Program-made: the position numbers and the translations under genes | Notes under the pieces: model-generated | Seen by the model: only the letters and a program-made list of their open reading frames with translations | Told to the model about the DNA's origin: nothing | Databases searched by the model: none | Part shown: positions 13,501-25,500 of the stretch, one piece after another | Layout of the letters: each line of letters opens with the position of its first letter | How positions within the stretch are numbered: the first letter of the stretch is position 1 | Assembly: GCF_051014445.1 (NCBI RefSeq) | Contig: NC_135143.1 | Coordinates: forward strand, 5,394,001-5,458,000 | Length of the DNA stretch: 64,000 nucleotides | DNA from: Colletes latitarsis | Lineage: Eukaryota > Arthropoda > Insecta > Hymenoptera > Colletidae | Direction: 5' to 3'

Positions 13501-16500
13501 ATACAACGTTCAGATTTACGGATGTAAAATATTTATTTCACGTGTCATTAGAATATATTACGGTTGAGAACTGGAGAAAATATGTTGAACATGTTGTTCA
13601 AGTTATTGAACATAAATTTTTGGCAATTGGATCACAATATTGATGCATTAACTGAATCGTTTATAATTAGTTTAAATTCTGACCGTTCAAACACAGAATG
13701 AGCATAAATTTTTATATAGTAATAAACAGATAAATTAAATGTAGAAATATATCATAATGTGCTTTCGTTTGCCTCGTTATTTACATTATTATATAATAAT
13801 ATTAATAATATCATATTAATATTGAGGTTGTGTTCTTGTTGTTTAGAAAATTAGCTTCTTTCCTAATACTTAGGGATCTGAACGTTACGTTTCGGTCCTG
13901 GTCTGATCACGCGTCGCCACAGCTTATATTTCCTGCCAATTCTCGATGAACCTGATATAGAGGATTCCAAAGATATATTTAAGGCCAAAGTTTAAGACGT
14001 TCCGTTTCGTCTTTATAGGATAGGATAACAAATCTGTTAGAAACATGTAATCTAATGTAACTTGTACGACTTTTTATTCGATATTGTGGTTCTCTTTTTG
14101 TTTTGTTCCATCCTTGGTTCCCCTTTATTTTCAGTAACATGTTCCATATTGATTTCGTTGTTGTTTGAATGACTAGCAAACGAGAAGCAATCTTGACACA
14201 TTTCCAATCTGGAACGAAGCTGGCTAAAATCGCAAATCGACTCAATTCATGGAGAATTGCAATCTACCGCACGATCAAACTGTTCCAGGAGATTCATTTC
14301 AGATTAGAAAAGTGTCACGACTGCTTCTCGCTTGCCATTCATTCTAACAACGATGAAATCAATATGGAACATGCTATTGAAAATGAAGGAGAATAAAAAG
14401 GATACAAAATAAAAAAAAAGAATCATGAGATTTAGTGAGAAGTTGACAATAATTTGAATTTTGTCGAGTTACTCAGATGTCAAGCCAATAAGAACCAATT
14501 ATTATCTGACAAATAATGGTGTTCTCTTATTCCAAACTCAAAGAAATTTAAATCATTCTGTAATTAACTCACTGTAAGTTATTAAAAGAAATTGATATTG
14601 TTTTTATTTGATTCCTAGAAAATGTAATATTATAATTAAGTAAGAATACATAATCAAGTTTCCTTGGATAAAAAAATTTGCTTAGGCAATCATGTAGGTA
14701 TTTGGTTTGGTTCAAACAACTCAAACCAAACTTAGCTCAGTTTGTATTTTTAAGCAACTTAGACGCTTCTGTTTATCTAATCCAACTATACTCATGCACA
14801 AACCTCAGAATTCTGAATGCAAAAGCATAAGTACCCGTATAGTCTTTGACCAGGTTTTGCTAGCTAATAAATGTTTTGTAAGTAGTTTTGAACAAATTGC
14901 ATGATGTAATAATATTAATAAAAACGATTACATAAAAGATGAAGGTGACATAAAAAGGAGATTTGCAAAAAAATAAAATTTCATTAGTTACGAAAATGAG
15001 TTGATCAAGTTAGTCGGTCCACCCTGTATAAAGTACACCATATATCATTGGAAAGGGTTAAATGCCTTTGCTCGATCGATATTCCTGGATTCAGGATTCC
15101 AACTTGAATTTCCTGTTCACTAGACGATTACTCTAATTGAGCTATTCAGAGCCTTGGCAAGTTCCTTTTCCTTAAGTCTAATGATCCAGAAGGATTTCGG
15201 GCTGCTAACAAGTTTCCCTTCTGTTGCGTTTTGTACCTTTGTCGTTGTCCCTTCCGTCGCCGCAATTCTGTTCGAGAAGCACATTGCAATCCTTGCCGTC
15301 CCAACCGTCGTAGCACTTGCATTCCCACTGGCCATCGTTACTGACTCTGCACTGTCCGTGCCCGGAACAAGAGTTTGGGCAACCTTCCATCGTGCAGTGT
15401 TTCCCATTCCAACCAGTCACGCACAAACACGTCCCGTTCTTGCACTGACCGTGCTCGTTGCACCGTGGATCGCACTGCTTCAAATTGCACAAGTCACCGG
15501 ACCATCCCGTCAGACAATCGCAAACGTTGTCCACGCAGTGGCCATGGGGCCCACAATCCAAATCGCATAATTCTGGAAAACGTAAAAATAGATGTCAAAT
15601 TACTGAATGTTCCGGCGAGGCTACATCTTGAGGGGTACGGGGGTTGTTAGTTTCGTAAGCAACACAAAAGTTCGTAAACACGGACATTTTCTGACAAACT
15701 AGAACGAAGTTAACCAACAAGGGAATTAAAAAAAGCGCAACGATTAGTAAAGGGTTCGAGAAACGTCACGTTAGGAAACTTGTCGTCGTTGTGAGACCTG
15801 AAAACACAGGTATCCATCATTGAAATGTAAGAGTCGCCATCTTGGAATAGTACATAGTTAAATTTGCGATCTGTCGCACAAAAATGTCGAAAAATGTTGA
15901 ATTTTATAATATACAGTAAACCCTTTCTCGTTTATCAACCACTTTTCATTTCTTCGAAAAAGTCGTATCTTCGATATAAAATTTCTTTGATTTTTCATTA
16001 AAACATTACTTGACAGTTGTTCTTCAGTATGTTTACATTTTCAAATTTTTTACCCATTAAACATTTTGTTGGAATCAACAAGTGATAATCAAATGTGGTA
16101 ATATATAGAGAATAAAGTGATTATGACAAAATTTTCCCAAATAAACTCATATAATTTTGTATCACATCTCGCCACATGTCTAACATTACGGTGTCATGAT
16201 GAAATATCACTTTATTTAAAATAGTCCTGGAAGATTTGCACGTTACGATTCTGGTAATTTTTCTAACTAAAGTTAATATTAAAAATTTTATATTAAAAAA
16301 TGCATTGGTGATTCTACCACGTATATAGGGTGATCGGCCACACCTGGGAAAATTTTTAATGGGAGATTCTAGAGGCCAAAATAAGATGAAAATCAAGAAT
16401 ATCAATTTTTTGATTGTGGCTTCGTTAAAAAGTTATTAAAAAATTAAATTAAAAAATTTCAAATCATCCTGGAAAAATTATTTTTGGTTGCGGGGGTTAA

Positions 16501-19500
16501 TTACAATCATTTTTGGTGAATAGACACACCCCAAAAATCCTACGCCCTTTCGAGAAAAAACTTGGGGTAGGTGGACAAATTTTTCGACAAAATTAAAAAA
16601 TTTCAAATCGTTCAAATAATTTACCAATGTATTTGTGAAAGTTTTCCGATTAAAATAAGACCACATACGATATAATTTCTCGATAAATACTCAAATATGA
16701 TACAAATTATATTGTGTTTGGTTTTTCCTTAAAACTTCCTTAGCAAAGATCTAATGTGAGACCAGAAATGCTTCCCTGAAATTTCATGCGAATCTTGAAA
16801 ATGTCATAATTCCTGAACGGGTTGGACGATTTTAATGTTCAAAAAAGCCAAACGACGCGTGTTTTAGTGTAGAATATGTAGTAATTCTAAAAATATTCGA
16901 AAGGTTGTTCCTTGGCCCCGAAAAATGAGAAAAATCCCATAAAAATGGTCCAATTTTCAAATAGCTATAACTCCTACAATTGTGAATATATTTCAATGAA
17001 ACTTTTTTCTGAAGTAGAGCTCATGGGTACGTACAGAAAAGTATTAGACAACTTTTCTGTAGGGCGTCAAACAAAATTACTAAAAACGAAAAAGGAATTT
17101 TTAAGAAAAATCGACAGGGGGTACGTGCCTAAATTTTTTGGCGAAAAAAAAAAATTTCGAATCGTTCTGGAAAAATTATTTTCGGTTGCAGGGGTCAATT
17201 ACAATCATTTTTGGTGAATAGACATACCCTCGAATTCCTATGCACTTTCGAGAAAAAAATTCAAGTAGGTGGATAAATTGCCGTTCTACAGGCGGAACTT
17301 TAAACGTTAATAACTTTTTAACGAAGCCCTAATCAACAAATTCGTATTCTTTATTTTCGACGTATTTTGGCCTCTAGAATCTCCCATTAAAATTTTTCCC
17401 AGGAGTGGTCGAGCATCCTGTATAAGAACTTTAGAAGAATGGAAACCTAATTTGGAATATCGTTTTGATGGTTTTTATTTCAAACTGATATCTCATTCCT
17501 GTTTTAAAAACAATTCCGTTGTATTGTATACAAATCAAACTATTCATGCAGTCATTGTACGTAACAGTACTCATGGTTGAGTTTATCTACAATTTTACGA
17601 TAATGAAATACGTCATTCTATTTGAAAAACCATGTCCTTCGAGAAAGAACTTTTAATTAATCTTTTGATTAATCCTCTGGAAGATATTTACATTACGCTC
17701 TCGCGTGACAGATCACAACCACCTGTACAACTATTATTTATAATAACAAAGTACGTACGTTGTCTTCGAGAGGTGTCATTACCTTTTGAACAGTCGTCGC
17801 CGGACCACATCGGTTCGCAAAGACAGGTCTGCGTTTCGAGATCGAAATTTCCGTGTCCGCTGCAGTCCGGTAGGCACTGCAACGCTTCTTTGTCCATTTG
17901 ACTGCAGTCAGCTCCTTTCCATCCTTTTTTACAGATGCAGGTGCCGTCCGCGCAGTAACCGTGCCCCGAGCAATTGGGGTGCGGGCAGTCCTCTTCCTCG
18001 CAATACTTTCCTTTATATCCATGCACGCAGATGCATTTTCCATTTACGCAGAGGCCGTGGCCGTTGCAATCGGGCACCTCGCACTCGTCGTGTCGCAGAG
18101 AACACTCCTTCCCTTTCCAACCAGGATTGCATTGACACTCTCCGTTTATGTACTCTCCTATAATACAGTCAAACGAGTCAGAAGAGATCAGAACCGCCAT
18201 TCAGGGCGTTAAATCAGCAAAATAAGCACGCGCTTAGGGCACCAATTAGCATCGCAGAGATTTTTCCAGTATCGCCTGCTGGATGACCGAGTGATTTTGT
18301 GCAATCGCGAAAGGAAATGTTACTATATGTTCATTATAATGTCGCTTAACCCCTTAACGTTCATGCCCGAGTCTGGCTGCTTTGAAAAACGATATTTGTT
18401 TAATCCAACGGTTTAAGGGATGATAATATTTGTTTTCCTTATAACTATACGTTAGATACAACATTGTAATTAACAAAAACTGCATTTTTAGAAACAAATC
18501 CAATAAAGAAAACTGATCATTCTTGGTTAACCCGAAAAATATGATCGTTAAGGGGTTAAACTCCTACATGTATCAAAAAGAAGCCAGAGATAAGTTTTGT
18601 ACCGTCAAGTTTTATATAATTGTTGACACACTGGAATTCTCAGACGGGTGTTTTTGTGATTTTAAATTCAAAGTCACCATTTGCCTTTAACAAGGAGCCT
18701 GTCAGACCAGATATTACATAATCTAAAATTTGTCTCAGTACTTATTTTCTTAACCTCGCTAAAATTCATAAAATCTATTCGAACTTTAACATTTCAACTT
18801 GAGAATTAATTGTTTTATTTCCAATGTAAAAAGTCCTGTCATCCATATATGGATGATGTGACAGCCAAAGTATTAAATGATCTTTATAATAGGAGTTTAA
18901 TTGATAAGTTTGCATGTATATTACTAAAATTAAACAATACAATAAATATGAAATTGATGATTCTGTAGAATACAAATTTGGGTATAAATAAGTACGTATG
19001 AAGATTACAGTCATTTAAGATGGGGAAGAAATCCAGTCTAGCAACTTCGACGCGTACAAATCGTGGCTTAGAATGACGTAAGGAAAAATCCTTCAAAAAG
19101 ACAAATACTGAACGAATTGTAACCACCATATAATCGGTTATTTAAATGCATTTTTCGTAGCTTTTCCATTACTTTTTAACAAAATGAGTATTACAATTTT
19201 GCTCCTAAGGATGTGTAGAACCATTTTTAATAGTGTCCTTTCTCTTTTACCAGAAGATTTTTGGTTAAATCAAGAAGAAACATTACACACGAGTGTGCAT
19301 TATGTTCGAATCTTTTCTGTAATTATCATCTTTTTACTCACCGCGTTGACTGCAGAGAACCGGGCAAACGCTTTCGCTGCAATCCTCGCCGCCAAAACCG
19401 GGATTGCATTGACAATGACCCAAAAGACACTCGCCCTTCCCGCTGCAACCATTGGGACAATTGTGCGTCATATCCTCGGCGATCACGGCTATGAACGAGA

Positions 19501-22500
19501 CCTCTTGTGGATCTCCATCGTCGTTGTACAACGAGAGGAACCAGTGGCCCGGCTCCATGTAATGCGTCACCTCTTTCTTGATCGAAGGCTGTAAGGAGGA
19601 TCGACGCGTTTTAAGATCTCTTACGCGCCTAATACTACAGATCCATATGTTTCAATGGGAAAAAATTAAAAAAAAAAAGGAGAAAAGACTTTCAAAACAC
19701 CGACAGTTTAAAATACTTCGTTACTCCGTTCGTGTCAAAAAAAAAGTTAGGAAAATAAAAAATAAAATATAAATCTCTGGACGAATTTCATAATGGCGGA
19801 ACAACTTGGTTCATAGGTTCACAGGTTCGTTGTATGTATGTATACGTCTACGATCGAGAAAAGGAAAAAAGTAAAATGGGGCACTGGCACATACAATGAC
19901 ACTAACATGGGACGCCCGAGTGGTCCTAGCCTTGAAGCCACTCAACACTTCCAGGAGATCGTACTGCGTATGCGTGGGAAGAGCGTTTCTTCTGGCGTAG
20001 ACACCGATGCTAGCACCTCGTGGGATGTTGTAGTCGAACCGTACATACGCGGCTTCCGATTGGTAGAATTGCATGTTCCAGTAACTGTAAGGTGGAATCT
20101 CCTTGCTGAGCTTTTGTCCCAAGCCGACCTGGGCGAACGTTGTCCCGTCAGGTGGGAAAGATCTGGCAGGGAAAGTTCTCGCACCTGGATAGTTAGAAAT
20201 GGAAAGGATCAATATAATTGACTTCGCGTACACCAGCAATCAGTTTTCTCGACGGGCAGCAGTTCGGTGTTCTATTTTGCATTCATTATATCTCTTTCAT
20301 GCAATTCCTTCGGTATTTGGAATTATTGCCCGTTCAACTCGCAAACGAAGTTTGGGTAAACAAAGTCACACGACTGCGATCAGACATTTTTAAATTCCAC
20401 TTTCTCGAAAACTTTTAAGTCGAACGTTTCTATTATTTTTTTTTCATTCATAACCATTCTCACCTTCTGTATTTGAAAATTTATTTCGGGACGAAGCAGA
20501 ATGTTTTCCGCGAGAAAACTGACTGTTTCTATTTAAATGTAAAGCAAACAGGTATTAAAAAATTGCGTAGCTTCGTATTCAGCTGGGCACTGCGTGTCGG
20601 CGAGTTTCGCGACTAGTTTAGATTCGTATTATTTCGCATCGACTAATCGTGTTAATTACAAATTTGCTCATTTTCATCGTACGATTCTAATGCATTCTAC
20701 CGTACATCTTTGCAAAAACCAGACAATTCTAACAACAATATTGTCTTCCTTACCGTCTATCTTTTGCCTAGGTCACTATAGAAAGAAACACAACATTCTA
20801 GAAAACAAAAATTCTTCAGCGAATTCTCGTTACCGCCATTATCATTTATGTTTCCCATAACATTTCATGTATAAGAACTAATTACAAAATGACTCTATTA
20901 CGTTTGTGCTAGGATGCGCCAGACCATGTTACAGACCTAACCTAAACCATGTTACAGTGTTAGAGAAACGTCTACGCTAGCCACTACCACGTAAAACATA
21001 CTACAATTAACGTTCCAGGCTACGAAGATCGAGTGTACAGTAAGTCCACGGTTGGTGACTAAATTGTTTCCCCGCCACTTAGACGCAGAGTCATCCCTCC
21101 CCATCAATATTCTTTTCTTCGGCGTGACAGGTCAGCAATTGTAGATTAAAAACAGTGTAGCGTCCGCACTCATGTAATGCTAACAATTGAAAGTAAAAAC
21201 TTTTACAGGTATTATGCCAACAAAGCTATATCGAAACCGATATAAAATCGAATACCGAAAGAAATATCGGTATTATTTCGGTATCGCGTTTGGATAAGAG
21301 CAAGAGGAGTTATTAACGATTCTATTGCAATTTAAGTGTGCATTACTATGCAGTGAACGTTGGATATATGCCTGAATTGATCTACAGCATAAGTGGCCGG
21401 TGTTCATCCCCACCACTGAGGGGAGATTCCCCTTAATACACCGGAAAGCTGGGCAGTCGAGAAGGATTTCCTTCTCTTTTACTTGCTGTCCTTTTCTACA
21501 TTCGACAACCGACTCGGGCTGTTTCTATAATTAGAATCGATCCATTTACTTCATAAACGCCCGGCTTGAGGTCCCAATTTTCGAGCATATATTTAACTTT
21601 TACTGTACATCGGTTTCGGAATGAGAAAGTAGCATTAAAATAACGATAAGAAAATAGTACCGATTTTTGGTCTCTGCTGAACCCTTTGAATGCACATATG
21701 CGTTTGTCAATTTTTTTATTTATTTTTTATTAATGGTACCTTTACTGATATATTCGTGAGGTTTTTCTGATTAAGGTAAGGCTAAACACGATATAACTTG
21801 AATTATATTTGCGTATTTAATGAATGTGTATTTAACCGTATTTAACACGATCTTATACTGTATTAGAAATAGGTTAAAAACAAATTATATCGTATTTGGT
21901 CTTATTTTAATCGGAAAACTCTCACAAATGCATTGGTGAAAGTTCCATTAAAAAAAAAAGTTTCATCTTTGCATTATGAAGCACGTATGTCGTGTCTCAC
22001 GGATATTCGAGCTCAGATTAGGTTACACTACGCGGTCCGCTCGACGTTGAGCTTGGTTGTATCTCAAGGGGAATCCTCTCGCAATAGTAGGGACGACTAC
22101 CGTTCACTTATCCAATCGAAAATAACTCGCACTTATCCAAGCATTGTTGTACCGGTATCTTACGTTATGGTAGAAACCCCTGTTCGTTTAAAGCCTCGTC
22201 AATTTTCAGATTCAGGTCCCGATTTTTCGTCAAGAAACACGAACTTACTGTACATCGCGAGTCACTACACGAGTCAAGCGAAGAACATATCAGCAGAAGC
22301 GAAAGGGAAGCTAGAAACGCCATAGTAGAGAAAGCTGAACAGAGTTACAGAATAAAAACAAAAAAAATCGTGCTAATAGTTAGCGAAGGTTTGAAAAGAA
22401 TCGTAAACGGCGCCTCACCTTCCAAGATCAGTATAGTGGGTTCTGGGGGTAACGGAGTTGTCCCAGAACACCCTGATATGCCTACGGTGCTCGACTCTGT

Positions 22501-25500
22501 CTCGTAAGTCGAGGTAGTCCATTCCGTGGAGTCGGTATTCTCTTCTGTAGCAGAGGAGTATAGATTCTCGGTGCTCGAGGTCACGTCTACCTTTACCGAA
22601 TCCATCGAACTCACGGACGGGGTCTCTTTCTGTTCGACCTGCTCTTCCGCCCCTCCGGCGTCGGTCTTTTCGCCATGCTCGGAGGATTTGTCCACCGAGT
22701 GACTCGAGTTGTCGAGCTCCTGGTAGAAGTTCAGGCTCTCGTCGTTCGCTGAAAAGTTGTCCCACTCGTCGGAAGATGAACCCATGCATGGGCAAGAGCA
22801 TTCGCATTCACCGCCGGCCCAAATCGAAGGGGGCGGCGAGGAGGGCGGTTGGGGCGGCGGTGGCAGTCGATTATCGTTCGCTTCCATCGCGGCAGAATTC
22901 GCAACGTTTGCCATGCTAGCGGCCGACTCTCGAGCCGTCTCGTGCGCCTGTGTCTCAACTTGTTTGACGTTCATCCCGGATGAGTGCGTTTCAGCGTCGC
23001 CGTTTGTAGGTACGGAGACCGAGAGAACGTAAAGCGGCTTCGAGGCTGCGGAACCCGAGTCTCCGGAAGCGATTGTTATGTTCACAAGCACCCGATGCGA
23101 CGACGAGGACGAAGACGAGGGTTCGCGATCACGGTGTACCGGCACCTCAACGATTTTCACTTGTTGGATCAACGGCGAAGCAGACTCGGCTCCCGAGTTG
23201 GATTTCGTCGCGGAGTCTGCTTTGTTAGGGGAATCGTGGTTCTTCGCGGAGCTAGAATCCTCGAGTACGCGATCCGATTCCCCCGACACCCCGTGAAACT
23301 TTTTCTCGAACTCTCGGATGAATTCCTCGTCGTTCTCTTCTCTGGTGATTACTCGTAGATCGCTGTTCCGATGTTCCAGACGGTGGACGTCGTTCATCGA
23401 CTCGTACCCGCGTTGCTTCGTCTTCGTCGTGGTACCCGACTCGCTCTTCTGATCCAACTTCACAATTTCGATCTCATCTTGGCCGTAATTATAAATCGGT
23501 AACGGATAGTCCCGCTGGAGTTCCTCGGATTTCTCGGAACTGTTCGCGTGACTCGACAGAGTATCGGATTCGAGCGACGAGTCTTCTCGCGAGAGTTCTT
23601 GCGTCTCCTTCACGACGTCCGAAAAATTGCCAGAAGAATTCCGTTTAAAATCCTCACCGTTCGAATTCGGTGTACTGTTCTCTGCGTTCGTTTCTTCCAA
23701 CGATCTCGACGAATCTGAATTAAGATCTGCATCCTCCGCTTGCGGCGGTACAGGATTTTCGTTAAAATCATTCGCAGCCCAGTCGGTATTACTTACGCTG
23801 GAGGATTCGGATTGGTTCCCAGTCAAATCGTCAGACTCCGTGAACTCTGCTGCGAAGGTTGTAGCGTCTACGTCTTTGGTATTTTCTAGCGACTCTACGT
23901 TTCTATCTACAAACTCCACTCTAGCAACGCTACTGTACTCATCGTTTAGCGGACTTTTCACCGTTATCGAGGCAACGTCCTCGGCGTTAACGCTGTCTCC
24001 GAACTTCTTCGATTCTACGCCCACCGAAGGCGCTTGTCCCGGGTTAACGCGGCCCCCAGAGACCTTTGAACTTCGAGTGGCGTCCGCGTTAGCATTGATC
24101 GTCGCAATCGAGACTTCCGTAACGTCTTCGCTGCGATTCTCGACGGTAACTGGATCAGTAGTGACAACGGCGGGACCCTCGTTCTCGTCACCTAACGCGA
24201 TCCAGGTCGATTCCGTGGTACCGTCGTCCGTAGTCTCCGAAGGCCGGTTTGCTGGTTCGTTAAGTGAAATGGAAGAGGAGAACGAAGACGCGAGCGAACG
24301 ATCGCCAGGAGGGTCAGAGGCAACAAAGGCAGAGGACGTAGAGGCAAGGTCGACAGCGACAGTGGTATGAGTTGAACGATCGTGCGAATAGTTAGTAATC
24401 GAAGAGTCAGAGACATTCGCGGCAAGCATTGTCCCCTGGGGGGCCGTCGATCCCGACGACTCGAGTACGTCTCTGAGCACCCTGTCGTCACGGCTGGTGT
24501 TCTCTTTTAACCGAGGACCATCCGCATGCTCCGTTTCATGCATAACCCTACCAGGACGATCCTCGTTTAACCGTGAGGTATCCTCCGCTGCCTCGCTCGA
24601 CGACGCCGGTTCTTTGCGGTGTTCGAGGGATGCGACAGTTTGGTGCAACGCATGCTGGTTAAACGTGTCTCTACGCTTACGGATGTACACGTGCTCTAAC
24701 ATGCTAACCGTCGGATTAATACTACCTCCTGGAGACGCCTGTTGCCCCGTTCTGCTGTTGGCTTGCGACGACGACGCGACCGCTGTCGAGAACGTCTTGT
24801 TCGCCTCAACGGACAACGGTTTCGTCTCTGCACTCTCGTCGACCGCGCACGCTTTTGTGCCGTGATAAGTCCGGTTCACTATGCTGGAAACTGCAACGAC
24901 AAATCAACATTCGTTAGAGTTTTCAATGTATTTCTTCGTCGAGGTAATATGCGAATTGTTCTTGTGTTCTTAACACTAAATTTACGGATGTTGATTATAT
25001 ACCTACTTTTACTGAAGTGAGCCAATTTAACACATACAACAAAATTCAAGTTGTTTGCAAAAAAAGTAGCTCCAAATCAATTTAAATAAAAGATTTATTA
25101 TTAAAAATTTCATTGAAAACATTTTTCACGTATACACACTGTTTTTAAAATACAGTTAGCAAAAGAAATTTTTTCTGATTTTCTCCAACGATGGCAACCC
25201 TACGTAATTAGATGTAAAATAAATATCAATTGAAATACCTTTTACAAATACATATCGAAATTACCTTGGTGGACCAAATTATTTGACAAAAAATTGATTT
25301 TATAAAATTATATTATTTCACTAAAAATGCTCCGTTTGCGCGCGATGTATAAATCGGAATTATGAAAGAAGGTTTTTTTGGCCTCAGCTAACTAATAAAT
25401 TGACAAGATTGAACATGAATGTTTATGCGTAATTGGTGTTAGGATTCTGATTCTTTTTGTAAGCCAGAAATTTCATTTGCAAAGTAATTAACTGTTAAAT

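Larger units (their letters stand above)
13155..15236 (-). other. Intron 8 with two repeats
   Basis: 2082 bp. 13155-13450 is moderately GC-rich, the rest AT-rich. It contains the transposase-derived palindrome at 14123-14388 and a family B fragment at 14445-14790. No other element or exon seen. Confidence 0.6.
20185..22418 (-). other. Intron 4 with family D copy
   Basis: 2234 bp. Family D copy at 21761-22151. A small GC-rich inverted repeat lies at 21397-21444. The plus-strand open frame at 21933-22325 lies largely within the repeat and is not supported as a gene. Confidence 0.55.

Noticed and set aside
21933..22325. 130-codon plus-strand frame next to exon 4
   Set aside because: Mostly lies in dispersed repeat family D; the second copy at 54853 does not keep the frame open.
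22415..24865. Long frames antisense or frame-shifted to exon 4
   Set aside because: Shadows of the strongly biased S/T/E/D coding sequence; the exon 4 frame alone joins its neighbours in phase.
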